This document shows, in pieces, positions 22,220 to 34,298 of a DNA stretch of 64,000 bases. Each line of letters starts with the position of its first letter. Position 1 is the first letter of the stretch. The notes under the pieces are model-generated. The model saw nothing but the letters and a program-made list of their open reading frames with translations, did not search any database and was not told where the DNA came from. Source of the DNA: Euphorbia lathyris (lineage: Eukaryota; Streptophyta; Magnoliopsida; Malpighiales; Euphorbiaceae); the NCBI RefSeq assembly GCF_963576675.1, contig NC_088911.1:76599256-76663255 (forward strand), read 5' to 3'. A program made the position numbers and the translations under genes.

Positions 22220-23774
22220 TGTTAAGCCCAAAATATACCTAAAATATCATTAATATTTATATCATTTTTATTACAAATTCGTGTTATTTATATCTGTTTA
22301 GATTACTTTTACTCTCAAATATCTTTCTTTCTTGCAAGGTACCTAAATATTTGGTAAAATCCAAATAGGAACGAAAAAGGATCTAAAACAGAAGAAAAAC
22401 CCTACAAAAGGAGTCAAAGACGATGTAAATCGAAAGCACCAAGTCGAGCACACGAACGAAAGCAAAGAAGTGAGAAAACTCACCGTGCCGCGACAGTGAA
22501 TCCACCACCCGCGACCGCGACACGCGTGGTTTAGCCATTTCTCCCCTTCGTCCAACGTTCAACTTAATGCTACGTCATTCACAGCCGAGGATTCCTATCC
22601 TCGGTAAGTGCAGAAAATTTACCAAATGCATTTAACACATGCTGAAATCCAAGAAACGCGTTCGTTCAAGTGGATAAAGACGTCCTTTCACAACGGACAC
22701 GACTCTTAACCAACGGATACATCACTTCAAACACAACCCTTCAACATCTATAAATAAAGAGTTGATGTTGAGAAAAAATGCAATGAAATGTTATAATATA
22801 GATATACAATCAGAGCGTAGAACTTATGTCTAAGTTCTAAGTAAAAACATTTCGAGAGTTAGAAATTAGATTCTGTACAAAACAAGATGAGGTACACATA
22901 TTGTTTATAGTTTAATTACAACTCAGTAGCGTTTAGACATTGTTCCAGTTTTAGTTTGCATCATGGTAGTGGCCGACCGAATCCCTATTATGAAGTTACA
23001 GCGAGAAGATTGAGTAGAGTGTTCGCCCCTGAGCCTGACAACCTCTTAGGAAACCCAAGGAAAGGAACCGATCAAGCCGTTCACTTGCACGCCCTCGAAG
23101 AACTCGATGCTCCTTGTTCTCTGTAAACTTGTATCAATTTATATTTCATCTAATAAAGTCCGTTCTATTCGACAAATCATTATGCAGCACTTATGGTAAC
23201 CAATCCAATATAAGTGAGGCTGGTGTTTTCATTAATACGCAGTTGAATTCAAAATCATTACAAGGAAACTTTGTTGAACACTTAGGCAAATTATCATCTC
23301 GAAAGAGTTTTAATTTGAGTAAGGGCAACTATCCCGAAAGGGTTTTGTCGCGTTCAAAGCCAATTAATTAGAGGTTCCGTCATTTATTTCATCATCATAA
23401 TTGATACAAAGTTTAAGTTGTTTTCTTTGCTTAATGCAAATGAATAAATTCATTCGTTTTTCTAAAAAGTTCTAAATGTTCCTGTTTTGTAAAATTTACC
23501 CTTAAAATCAGAAGATCTTTCTAACAATCGATATATTCTAAATATAAAATCTTATTCCAGCATTTTCAAGTATTCAAAGTTCACAAACTCAATTAAACAA
23601 TTTCCTAAATTCAATTAGACAAATTTCACTTTTCATTTACATTCAATAGTAAATCTAACAAGTTCGAAATTAACAGATTCAAAAATAAGTTTTTTCGTTA
23701 AAAAACGTATCCCTGTGGGATCGATATTTTTATTACTACAAGCGAAACCGTGCACTTGCGGAAATCGCTCAACA
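22220..23774 (+). repeat. 3' LTR of Athila element A
   Basis: This is the copy of 9791-11345, with about 13 substitutions by eye. It ends CTCAACA and is followed at once by the ATCAC duplication. The start may be off by one base. Confidence 0.95.
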
Positions 23775-26700
23775 ATCACATATAATTTCGAAAGGTAGAT
23801 TCCAATCGGGTTTCGATATTATAGGTGTACTGACTAAAGCCGTTTTCAAGGTATTGAAAGCTTGTAAACAATCCTCATTAAAATCAAAAGTTGAATCTTT
23901 CATAAGCAAATTAGTAAGTGGTTTGGAGATTACAGAAAAGTTCTTTATAAACCTTCTGTAAAAACATGCATGACCTAAAAATGATCTTACTCCCTTAACA
24001 GTGGTTGGTGGGGGTAATTTTTCTATAACTGAAGTCTTTGCTCTGTCCACTTCTAAACCTTTTTCAGATATCTTATGACCTAAAACAATTCCTTCGTCTA
24101 CCATGAAATGACATTTTTCCCAATTTAATACTAAATTCGTTTCCTCACATCTAGACAATACTTTATCTAAGTTCTGTAAACATGCATCGAAAGAATCTCC
24201 ATAAACTGAAAAATCATCCATGAAAACTTCCATTATATCTTCAATAAAGTCATTAAATATTGCTGTCATACAATGTTGAAACGTTGCTGGTGCATTACAT
24301 AGATCAAAGGGCATTCTCCTATATGCAAATGTTCCGTAAGGACACGTGAAGGTTGTTTTGTCTTGGTCATCCGGGTAAATGTAAATTTGAAAGAATCCGG
24401 AATAACCGTCTAGGAAACAATAAAATGCATGACCTGCTATCCTTTCGATCATTTGATCAATGAAAGGTAAAGGAAAATGATCTTTCCTAGTTGCTTTGTT
24501 TAGGTTCCTATAGTCTATACAAACCCTCCAACCAGTGGTGGTTCGTGTAGGTATCAGTTCACCTTCGTCATTTCTTACAACAGTTATGCCTCTTTTTTGG
24601 GTACACAATGGATTGGACTAACCCATTCACTATCCGAGATCGGATAAATGATTCCATTGTCGAGAAGTTTAGTAATCTCATTTTTTACTACCTCTTTCAT
24701 GTTCGGATTTAAGCGTCTTTGCCTATCCGCTTTAGGTGGCTTATCCTCTTCTAAGTGAATTCTATGCATTACGATACTAGGATTAATTCCTTTTAAGTCT
24801 GAAATTTGCCATCCCATACTTCCTATCCTATTTCTAACAATTTCTTTCAATTTTTCTTCTTGATCATTTGTTAATTTGTTAGAAATAATTATAGGTAGAG
24901 AATCGCCTTCGCCTAAGAAAGCGTACCTCAAATGACTGGGTAACTCTTTAAGTTCTAATTTAGGGGGTATTACAATTGAAGGCGGAACTGGTCCATCTTC
25001 TCGAATCAAAGGCTCTGGGTCCTTATCTTCTAATTCCTCACTCATTATAGGTTCAATTATTTCTTCACTTTGAATAACGTCATTGACACATTCCTCGACT
25101 AAATCAAGTTTCATACAAGCGAATTCCTCCATAGGGTATTTCATCGCTTTGTTCATATTAAACTCGATCTTATCTTCTCCTATCCTTAAAACTACCTTCC
25201 CTTCCGACACATCTACTAGAGCGCGTCCCGTGTTCATAAACGGTCTACCGAAAATTAAAGGGCAATTTACATCATATGCAAAGTCTAATATAACAAAATC
25301 GGTAGGAAAAATAAATTTATCGACTTTGACTAAAACATCTTCAATTATACCATATGGTCTCTTAGTGGTTTGATCCGCTAATTGCAAAACCATATTGGTA
25401 CGTTTGATATCTTCTTCTAAACCTAACTTGTTAAAAATAGACAACGGCATTAAGTTTATACTTGCTCCTAAATCACAAAGACAACTTGGGAATTCAATAT
25501 CTCCCAATTTACACGGAATAGTAAAACACCCGGGATCTTTGAGTTTAGTGGGCAAATTACTTGACACGATTGAACTACAGTCTTCAGTTAACGAAATGGA
25601 TGAAATTCCTTCCCAACTGATTTTCTTTGAAATTAAATCTTTTAAAAACTATAGTTAGGAATTTGCGTGATTGCATCCATAAACGTTAAATTGATGTGTA
25701 AATTTTTAAGTTTATCCAAAAACGTTAGAAGTTGTTTGTCATAGTCCTTATTTCGGACTTTGTGCGGAAAAGGTGGTTTGGGTATAAAAGTTTTGGTACT
25801 TGTGTCAAATGGTGAACTATTTGTGTTTAAGATATCTTCTTTGGACTTTGGTAAATCAGTTCCTGGTAATGTTACATCTTTGGGCATTTCCGACCCTTGA
25901 TAATTTTTCCCCGAACGAAGAGTTATAGCCTTCACATGCTCTTTCGGATTTTCTTCCGTATGGCTGGGAAGACTTCCCTCTTTTCGAGATGGAATTGATT
26001 TAGCAAGTTGACCAATTTGAACCTCCAAATTATGGATGCTAGATGAGTGGTTTTTAATAAGCTGATCGAATTTATTTTCGATCCGTTTAAAACCATCGTC
26101 GTGATTACTTATTTTTCCACTGATAGCATCTATAAACTTGTCGATTTTAGAAGATAAAGTGCTAATCATATCTCTTGACTGATTTTGATAATTAGTGGTA
26201 CGATTTTGATTAGCACTTGCATTATTGTTATTGTTATCTTTCCAGTTAAAGTTAGGATGATTCCTCCATCCAGAATTATAAGTATTAGAATAAGGATTGT
26301 TAGTCTGGTTTTGCCCTTGGACAAAATTTACCTGTTCGACCTCACTCATGTTTTCGTAATCCACATCCGTTTGGATTGGATTACCATTAGAATCACACGG
26401 TGCCATAAACCTATCAATTTTGTGCGATAAGGCAGAAAATTGGGCTTGTAACATCGTGACTGGATCAAGTTCAACTATACCTTTAACTGATGGTGTGGTT
26501 GAGGATGATGGTTTTGCCACCGGTATATGTCCACGTTCCGCGGGCCACATACTGTTGTTGATTGCCATTTCCTCCAAAAGTTCTCTTGCTTGGGCTGATG
26601 TTTTCTTCATAAATAGCCCTCCCGACATAGCATCTAATGAACCCTTAGTTGTAGGATTTAGTCCATTGTAAAATGTTTGCATTAAAAGTTCAGCGGGTAA

Positions 26701-27299
26701 TTGGTGGTGTGGGCATAAACGTTCCCAAGTCTCATAAAGAGTCTCATTATCATTTTGAGAAAAAGATGTTAACTCTTTTATGACTCTTGCGGTTTTTGCT
26801 AAAGGAAAATATTTTGATAAAAATGCTTGGGCTAATTGTTCCCAAGTGGCAAAAGTTGCGGCTGGCATAGAAGTTAACCATTCTTTGGCTCTATCCTTCA
26901 AAGTGAAAGGAAAGAGGCGAAGTTTGATTGCTTCTGCAGTCACATCTGGGATTTTAAAAGTGTCACAAATTTCAAGGAAATTTGTTAAATGGGTGTTAGG
27001 ATTTTCGTTAGGTAACCCGTAAAATGTTACATTATTTTGCAACATATTAAGCAAATCTGGGTTAATTTCAAATTGGTTGCGGTGATTCTGGGTCTAACGA
27101 TACTATTGGTTACTCCGGCCACACCTGGCCTAGCGTAATCCATAAGTGTTGGTGGATCTGCCATTTTTTCTGGCTCGGTATATGTTTTTACTGGAGTCTT
27201 ATTTTTGTTTTTCTTGTTTTTCTTGTTCTTCCTAATGATTTTCTCAATTTCTGGGTCTATAGGGTCTGGTACAATGCCTGAACTTCGAGAACTGCGCAT
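23775..27299 (-). pseudogene. Element B gag, protease and reverse transcriptase (5' part of gag-pol)
   Basis: The minus-strand frame opens at ATG 27299 (MRSSRSSGIVPD…) with a Lys/Asn-rich start. It reaches the same MADPPTLMDYARPG as element A in frame, so this is probably the family's true gag start. Lesions against A: a 1-base deletion near 27065, a 4-base deletion near 25650, and a 1-base deletion near 24595 within the RT N-terminus. There is also an in-frame 18-base deletion in gag (WERLCPHH lacks six residues). The protease motif DLGASINLMPLS and RT motif MDDF remain. The RT motif MPFGL reads MPFDL. The frame runs to 23775, where element A interrupts it within the RNase H segment; it continues at 9790. 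Confidence 0.93.
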
Positions 27300-27460
27300 G
27301 AACCTGAAATCTTACACGAACCGAAACTATCTACAAAACAGAATTTGAAAAATAAATAAATTAGTAAATTAATAAATTGCAAAAGTTAAAATAAGTATAT
27401 TTAAACCTAGATTCGAAATAAAACACGAAAAATCTAAAATTTTATCAAAAATTTTGGCGT

Positions 27461-27478
27461 TCCCCGGCAACGGCGCCA
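27461..27478 (-). other. Primer binding site (tRNA-Asp type), element B
   Basis: On the minus strand this is TGGCGCCGTTGCCGGGGA, the canonical Athila-clade tRNA-Asp site, next to the 5' LTR end. Confidence 0.88.
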
Positions 27479-27483
27479 AAAAC

Positions 27484-29024
27484 TTGAGCGATTTCCGCAA
27501 GTGCACGGTATACGCTTGTAGTAATAAAAGATATCGAACCCACAGGGAACGCTTTTTAACTAAAAACTTATTTAATTCAATTTTATTCACGTCTTTAGTT
27601 TAACAAAAGAAAATCGTTTAATTGATTGTATTGGTTCGGATAAATTAGGATTAGATAAGAATATTATATTGAACTTAGAGAACAATTCTGTCTTGAGATT
27701 TTGATTACAAGACAGATGCTTCCGTGATTGGAATAAATAGAAGGTATAAAACTTATTTTCATTAAGCAAAGAAAACAACTATAACTTTGGTAAGATTATG
27801 GACATGTAATAATATAGGAATTTATGCAATTAATTGGCTTTGAACCGTAGAAATCTCTCTAGATCGGAGCAGATTTCTACCTTAATCAAGTTAGTATTTT
27901 ATATCCGATAAGCCGTGCTAGCGATCATATCATCCGTAAAAACTAATTCTTTCAAGTGTTCAACAAAGTTTCTATATGAATAAGATAGTATAAAACATTT
28001 TAATAAAAACACCAATTTATCACTTTGAAAATCATTTTGTTAGAACAATATCGAAGTAACAACAGGAAGAATGTATAGAATAAAATAAATATATCATTAA
28101 TGAATTGTGAATCTTCACAAGTTAACAGAGAAGTAGAAACATGGATAGCATTTTAACGAAAACTTTGAGATCCGGGTTGTCAATCTTTCCCTCAAACTCC
28201 ATAGGCTTGTCAGACCTCTTTGCGCTTCAGCCGTTAGTTCTTCTCGCTGAATCTTCAGAATAGAGACCGCTAGGTCCACTACCAGAATGAAAACTTGTCT
28301 CTGATCAACCTTTGAAACTAAACTAATACTACTGTGTTTATAACTAATCTAATAACAACTTGTGTACATCAAGTTTGTTTACAGAAATGAAATCTAACTT
28401 TCTGACTCTTTCTGAATCAGAAACTCAACATAATAACTCTCTGATTTCTCTAACTTTTCTAACTTAGCCAACTCTGATTTCTTGAAATGGATCACTTATT
28501 TATAGTTGGTGAAGGGTTGTAAATGAAATGTCATGTCCGCTGGTGAAGGGTCGCTTTTATCCAAACGAACAGACGCGTTTCTCGGATTAAAACATGTGAA
28601 ATCTGTGCAGAATTCTTCGCTGTCTCATATGAGATTCTGAAAATCTCAGTCGCGACAGGGGGTGAAGGGGCGAGTTGAAGACTTCGAAATTTCGGAGTTT
28701 GGTGACCGTATGTCGCGACTGAGATTCTGAAAATCTCAGTCGCGACAGGGGCTTTTTCCCCGCCTTTCGACTGCTTCTTGTCCTCCTTGAGCCGTTCTTC
28801 TGATTGATACGTATTCTTGGCACGTTTTTTAGGTTTTTCCTTCATTTTAGCTCTGTTTTAGATCCGTTTTAGCTCCTATTTGGATTTAACCAAATAATTA
28901 AGTACCTTGCATCAAAGAAGTAAATAAAGACGTAAAAATATTCCAAATGAATATAATTAGCACGATTTCAATGTAAATTTAATGTATTTATATATGATAT
29001 TTTATGTATATTTTGGGCTTAACA
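27484..29024 (-). repeat. 5' LTR of Athila element B
   Basis: It starts at 29024 (TGTTAAGCCC on the minus strand). Its inner end reads …CTCAAG rather than …CTCAACAAG, a 3-base loss that removes the terminal CA. The TATA box is at 28497-28504 and the 16-bp-stem hairpin at 28711-28747. The GAACA duplication follows at 29025. Confidence 0.93.
28711..28747. repeat. Perfect 16-bp-stem hairpin (B 5' LTR)
   Basis: Sequence and loop are identical to 2774-2810, with no substitutions although the LTRs as a whole differ by ~1.6%. Confidence 0.9.
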
Positions 29025-29029
29025 GAACA

Positions 29030-29815
29030 CATTAAACAAAATCTAAGAAATTTATCAAATATGTCCATGAGAGCATAAGTTTCCATTTAAGAAATCTTGG
29101 TTTTAACTAAAGACATTGCCAATTAAAACACAAACCCACCATCACCTTTCTAAGTATTGATTGAACAGATTGTATAGCCTTTTCTAATGACTTAATTTTA
29201 TTCTCTAGAAGCACCTTCGGTGGGAGTAATATTTTTCTTACTTTCTCAAAAGAGTTGTAACCAACCATTAGAGGTGGTGTTATTAAATTTAGTTTGTTAT
29301 CAGAATTGGTAATAACCAATCCCTCTCCGAATTATCCATAACTTTCAATCACACAGTCGGAAAATATCAATCCCGCGAGGCGCCAATTGGGCTGCATTTG
29401 GCGCCTCAACATGTGTCTGCTCTGACTGTGGTTGTGAGTCATACTTGTCTTTGTCCTTCATTAGTTAAAACGGTAACAATTTTGATGAAATCATTTATTG
29501 TGTTAAATGTTTGTGTTTAATTTTATGAATTCTCAAACCATCTGTATCAATGGTCATATTTATTTCTTTCAAACCAACTCTAACTTTTATCTTCTTTTTT
29601 TCAAAGATTTTCATTACTTTAAAAAAAATCTTATAAATTCAACACAATTCTTTATTTTTCATTACAAAAAATCTCATATTCTATTTAATTATGCATATAT
29701 GGCAATATTTTGGAGTGACCGGCCTAAATGATTAGTCATCATAAAAATGTTATATTATTTTCTCGTATGTAATCTTGTACTTTCGATTATGCATTTTTAG
29801 GTTTTATTTTTTTAA
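29030..29815. other. Intergenic, no gene recognised
   Basis: AT-rich. An inverted repeat with 10-bp arms (GAGGCGCCAA / TTGGCGCCTC) lies at 29377-29407. Short open frames have no recognisable product. Confidence 0.5.
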
Positions 29816-30304
29816 GGGAAAAGTACAAAAATAAACCTTGTGGTTTGGGTTATTTTCAAATATAAACTACGTGGTTTAAAAATTTGCAAACTGGTACCTT
29901 GTGGTTCGTTCCGTTAGCAAAGACAGCCAAAACTGACTAATGGTGTTAAAAAAAGTCAAAAATCAAACGAGAGTTATTTTGATCTGTATATTTATTTATT
30001 TTACAAATAAACCCACTTATCATCTAATTATCATAAACAAACCCCAAAACAAAAACAAAATATCAAATTCACCATTTCATCATTCTCTCACATCTCTCTT
30101 TAATTTATTTTTATTCTCTCTCTAAATACATCCACTCTTCCTCTCTATGTTCTCCCTCTAAACACACCCACTCTCTCTATTTTCATTGCCTTCTCATATG
30201 TTTAATTATGTTAATTGTAATGTGCTAATTTTCTAATGAGAAGGCCCAATGGATGTGTATATAGTCTAAGCTTCAAGTTACATTACCCCCATAATTGCCA
30301 TACA
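29816..30304 (+). repeat. Left long terminal inverted repeat of the Pack-MULE
   Basis: It is complementary along its length to 31041-31541 with scattered mismatches and small indels. It includes CT-rich segments (ATCTCTCTTTAATTTATTT) and a CCAATGGATGT segment near the inner end. Confidence 0.85.
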
Positions 30305-31040
30305 TAACACATCGGCACTGAACCTGTGAGTCTACAACTAGCAATAACAAGCACCTTCAAGCTATCAAATCGGAGAGAGTAGGATCAGCATGTAATTGTT
30401 CACCATGGAAATTCAAGGTGAGTACTAAAGTAGTTAAGTTCTTGCATTGTTGCAGTATCTGAAGAGCATATGAAAGATTATAGAGGCTGGAATTTGAGAG
30501 GGAAAGGTAAGAGTGGCTCTAAAACTCCTTGAAACTCTCTGGAATTTGACCATTAAAATTGTTCCGAGCAAGGTTAATGTTCTTCAAATTCTTACAAGTA
30601 GGAAGATTACTAGGTAAAAGCCATTTATACTTATTAGAACCTAGACCAATAGAGGCTAAACAAGTCATGGAAGAATAGTTAAGTTGAATATTCTCATCCA
30701 ATGAATTATTCCTCAAATTAAGCAATATAAGTGAAGAAGAACTTGCCAATTCCATCACTGAGCTTTCTAGAAAGCTTGTTATCTTGAAGACCTAACAATT
30801 TGAGTTTCTGAAGTTTAAAAATGTCCTCACTGATACCTCTAGTCAAATTGTTCATACCAAAAGACGGATGCTCCAAGGAACTGCAGTTCCCTAACCCAGG
30901 TGAAAGGTCATCGGAGAAGTAGTTAACCGCCAAACAAATGACTTGAATCTGCGAAGAGTTGCAGCATATTTGAGTAGGAAGAGAGCCGTTTAGATTATTT
31001 GATGAAATATTTAAGGTAATGTAACGAAAAGAAATGCTGA
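30305..31040 (-). pseudogene. Captured phytosulfokine-receptor-like LRR fragment
   Basis: On the minus strand consecutive LRRs can be read: ITLNISSNNLNGSLPTQIC, NCSSLEHPSFGMNNLTRGI, LNLRNNSLDENIQLNYSSM, LPSNLPTCKNLKNINLARNN followed by FNGQIPESF. Then come SLSNSSLYNLSYALQILQQC and KNLTTLVLTLNFHGE, ending with FDSLKVLVIASCRLTGS. This order and wording is characteristic of the PSKR1-type receptor ectodomain. There is a frame change between the two main pieces (near 30740) and a TAG inside the segment near 30525. No signal peptide, island domain, membrane helix or kinase is present. It is a transduplicated gene fragment, not a receptor gene. Confidence 0.85.
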
Positions 31041-31541
31041 TGTATAGCAATTACGAGGGCAATGTATTGTGAAGCTTCAGAGACTGTATATACATCCATT
31101 GGGTCTTCTCATTAGAAAATTGGCACATTACAGTTAACATAATTAAACATATAAGAAGGCAATGAAAATAGAGAGAGTGAGTGTGTTTATAGAGAGAAAA
31201 TAAAGAGGGAGAGTGAGCGTGTTTAGAGAGAGAATGAAAATAAATTAAAGAGAGATGTGAGAGAATGGGGAGATGGTGAATTTGATATTTTGTTTATGTT
31301 TTAGGATTTGTTTGTGATAATTAGATAATAAGAGGGATTATTTATAAAATAAATAAATGTAAAGATCAAAATAACTCTTTACCATTTGACATTTAACTTT
31401 TTTTTAACACCGTTAGTCAGTTTGGACTGCTTTTGCTGATGAAATGAACCACAGTGTACCAGTTTGCAAACTTTTAAATCACGTAGTTTATGTTTGAAAA
31501 TGACCTCCCAAACCATAGGGTTTATTTTTGTACTTTTTCCT
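31041..31541 (-). repeat. Right long terminal inverted repeat of the Pack-MULE
   Basis: It is the complement of 29816-30304; the outer end reads GGTTTATTTTTGTACTTTTT then CC. Confidence 0.85.
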
Positions 31542-31679
31542 TTTTTTTAATAATGTATTCTTTTCAACCGGTAATAATTATTTCAAACGTGTTTTTCTCA
31601 ATAATAATTATTAATTAATAATCATTCAATTATTTCTATTCATTTCATTATTAAATTTTATGGAAATAATGATAAGTAT

Positions 31680-32885
31680 TGATTTCTGTATAAATAGGAG
31701 TGTTTGACACTCAATTAGACATTCAGTTTTTGTGTAATAAAATCCTTACACCTTGAGAGCTTGTTGTAATTCTCACGTTACTCCGATGAAGTTACGTTTC
31801 ATCTGCGTTCCCCAAGCTCAAGAGTTCCACATTTGGATTCGAAGCGACGGCCTTGAGTCCGGTTAGCTAGTTCTAAAGGCTGATTCTTCTTCCCTTTTTC
31901 CTTGTTAACTAGTTTGTACTTTTCCTATGTGCTAGATTCGGTTGTATTTCACATTTACACTTTTCATAGTAACAATTATGATTACGGTGTTCAGTTTCAC
32001 TATACTTGTTAATGTTTATTCTTTGCTTTGATTTTCATACTCCCTCCATTCCTTTTTATAAGTCATTCTAGGCAATTGAGTTTTTTTCCAAAATATAAAT
32101 CTTTCTAGTTTTCCAAGAACTTTTAGTATAGTTTTCCGGTCCAAACATTAAATTTGTTGTCTTGGTCCATGTGTTTTTCAAAATTATAAGACTCATTCAC
32201 CAACCATTATATGAGAGAGAATATTTTTTTAGTTAACCAATGTAAATTCATTAATATCACTCTATAATTATTGTATTTCTTAATTTGTGTGAAACAACCT
32301 AGAATGACTTATATTTTGGAATGGAGTGAGTAATTGATTATTGTGTAGGTTGATTACAAACTCTGAAATTCATTAGGATTCACATAGATATTGCCTTACT
32401 AGAATTGACAACCCGAAAACCGTAGGAATTGACGAGTCACGAAACTTACGGGCCTTATTTTCCGAACCTAAGAATTAGAGTCGCATTAAGACGGAACCCT
32501 AACCTAAGTACTTCATGGAGTTGGTCGGTTCACATATAATCGTCTTTGCAAGAGTAAACTGTTAATCGTATATATTCTAAAATATTGTTTTTCACATGTT
32601 GTAACTTAACGCCATCTGTATCATCCCATAAGGGTTTGAAACGCATAAAAATTGTCTCACTTATAGTTAGGAGTAGTTTATAATTGTCACCAAACCAACC
32701 TAAATTATTCACCACCTAGATAACGTATAGAACTGAGTAGTTTAATAATTGTGGGTATAAATCTCATGGATTCGATATCTGGACTTAATCAGATTTATTA
32801 CTTGATAATGACGGGGTACACTTATCCCTTAGTTGACGTTGGAGTGGGGATCACTTCGAGTGCATCGTTACTCTTGGACCCATCA
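31680..32885 (+). repeat. 5' LTR of element C (U3 missing, MITE inside)
   Basis: It starts at TGATTTCTGTATAAATAGGA with the TATA box at 31689-31696, and ends …GACCCATCA before the primer site. About 290 bp of it is the MITE at 32040-32330. Without that it is ~913 bp, matching ~900 bp of the 3' LTR. Confidence 0.8.
32040..32330. mobile_element. Stowaway-type (Tc1/mariner) MITE in the C 5' LTR
   Basis: The termini CTCCCTCCATTCC…GGAATGGAGTGAG are inverted repeats typical of Stowaway MITEs. TA lies on each side (32038-32039 and 32331-32332). The 3' LTR of element C keeps the empty site with a single TA (near 37498), which defines the insertion exactly. Confidence 0.9.
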
Positions 32886-33064
32886 AGTTTTTTGCTCCGT
32901 TGCCGGAGATTTATTTTTCTTGCAATATTATATCAAAATGTTTTATTATTAGTCTAAGCATTTTTTTGTGAATAATTTTTAATATATACATACTTATACG
33001 CTAACATCATTCTTTTTATGTTAATATTTTTCTTTTGTTAAATTCATTAATTCTTTTCTAGTTT

Positions 33065-34298
33065 ATGCTCACTCGATCCGGGAGTGGTAATCTTATTGCT
33101 ATTGATCTCAAAATTGAACGTACTTTGTATAGGATAAGAAAAGGAAGAATGATTGAAGTCAACAACGAGAACCAACATACCGAGAACAACCAATGCCAAG
33201 ATGGAGGAGGTAACGATACAATGACAATGTTGGAGATCTTAGCTCTGTATAGACCACAAAATCGAAACAGAATCGTCGCCCATTCCATTCCGGCAAACAT
33301 ACATGAAATAAAGACAAGCATGATTAAGCTCATCCAACAAAGTGGCCAATTTGGAGGAGAGCTTCATGAAAATCCAAATGAACATTTAGATAAATTTCTT
33401 ATATGTGGTGACACTTCTAGGCAAAACGGTGTTCCACCTGAGGTCATCTATATAAAGTTATTCCCTTTTTCTTTGACAAGACAAGCATTAGAGTGGTTGC
33501 CATCCTTGAAAGCGGGATCTATCACAACATGGGAGGGGCTCGAAAAGGAGTTTTTTCCTGCTATTTCCCACCTTCCAAAATGGTTAAGTTACGAAATGAC
33601 ATCACGGCTTTTTGGTAACTTGAATATAAGGCCCTTCGTGCAGCTTGGACTCGATTCAGAAAATTGCTTCGGAGCTGTCCGCATCACGACATTCCAAAGC
33701 ACGATTTAGTAAGTACATTCTATCACGGTTTGACTCCCACTAATCGTGCAACTATAGATTCTGCAGCAGGTGGGGACCTTTTTAGAAAATCGACAAGTGA
33801 TGGATACGAACTCATTAATGAGCTTGCTAAAAAGAGCATCCAATGGTAAGAAGATCAGCTTGCCAGACCTCTGAGACACCAAACGTTCACCCTGGAAAAT
33901 GAGGCTCCAAAGAGCTCCATGGCTGAAATGAATAAGAAACCAGGCACCTTTAATAGAATAAATGAGCCTCAATAAAAAGTGCACATGTCCTTTTGTGTAA
34001 TCATTGTGGTGGTGATCATCACGGTAGGGACTGTCCAGTCAGTAGTCCTTTCATCGGCAATGCCGAAATGGTAGGTTATGTAGGAGGTTATCAAATGTAC
34101 AATTCGAATCCAAACTTCTACTCACACCACCACAATAACAAGAATAGTAATAACGGATGGAGACCTCGACACCAACACCCTAATTTGTCGTATGGCAATA
34201 ATAATAATGTGTTGAAGCCCCCGTCTCGTTTTAATCATGAGTACAAAGAGCATGGACTAGGCCAAGCACAAAATACTCAAGGAGGGCAAATCACCTAA
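33065..34298 (+). pseudogene. Athila-type gag of element C
   Basis: The frame from 33065 (MLTRSGSGNLIAID…) contains the Athila gag core: IKTSMIKLIQQSGQFGGELH, ENPNEHLDKFLICGD and KLFPFSLTRQALEWLPSLK. A frameshift near 33600 moves to RSCPHHDIPKHDLVSTFYHG and ELINELAKKSIQW (to 33849). After a stop a third piece (33993-34298) carries a zinc-knuckle-like C-x2-C-x4-H-x4-C (CNHCGGDHHGRDC) and an Asn/His-rich tail. Several stops and shifts make it non-functional. There is no trace of pol after it. Confidence 0.82.

Larger units (their letters stand above)
9791..23774 (+). mobile_element. Athila-clade Ty3/gypsy retrotransposon A (inner, young)
   Basis: This complete 13,984-bp element has LTRs at 9791-11345 and 22220-23774. 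It is flanked by the perfect 5-bp duplication ATCAC (9786-9790 and 23775-23779). Order: LTR, tRNA-Asp-like primer site, gag-pol, two ATHILA-type ORFs, polypurine tract, LTR. The two LTRs differ at about 13 of 1,555 positions by eye (~0.8%), so insertion is recent on a plant-genome scale. It sits in antisense orientation inside the pol gene of element B. Its gag-pol is closed by two nonsense codons and a probable N-terminal frameshift, while both downstream ORFs are open. Confidence 0.97.
1544..29024 (-). mobile_element. Athila-clade Ty3/gypsy retrotransposon B (outer element, interrupted)
   Basis: Two related LTRs (1544-3076 and 27484-29024) bound this element. It is flanked by the perfect 5-bp target duplication GAACA (1539-1543 and 29025-29029). 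In minus orientation the order is 5' LTR, tRNA-Asp-like primer site, gag-pol, two ATHILA-type ORFs, polypurine tract, 3' LTR. Element A (9791-23774) is inserted in its pol. Without A and one TSD copy it is about 13.5 kb. The LTRs differ at roughly 25 positions over ~1.53 kb plus an 11-bp indel, so it is older than A. At least three frameshifts in gag-pol and three lesions in the downstream ORFs make it non-autonomous. Confidence 0.95.
29816..31541. mobile_element. Pack-MULE-type element carrying a receptor LRR fragment
   Basis: Terminal inverted repeats of about 490-500 bp (29816-30304 and 31041-31541) begin GGGAAAAGTACAAAAATAAA at the left and a near match at the right. The flanks are TTTTTTTAA on both sides (29807-29815 and 31542-31550): 9 bp, as Mutator-like elements make, though this one is low-complexity. 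The ~735-bp interior is almost entirely a piece of a plant LRR receptor gene. There is no transposase, so the element is non-autonomous. Confidence 0.82.

Noticed and set aside
29107..29319. 70-codon minus-strand frame
   Set aside because: No recognisable domain or relatives in the window; its length is within chance expectation.
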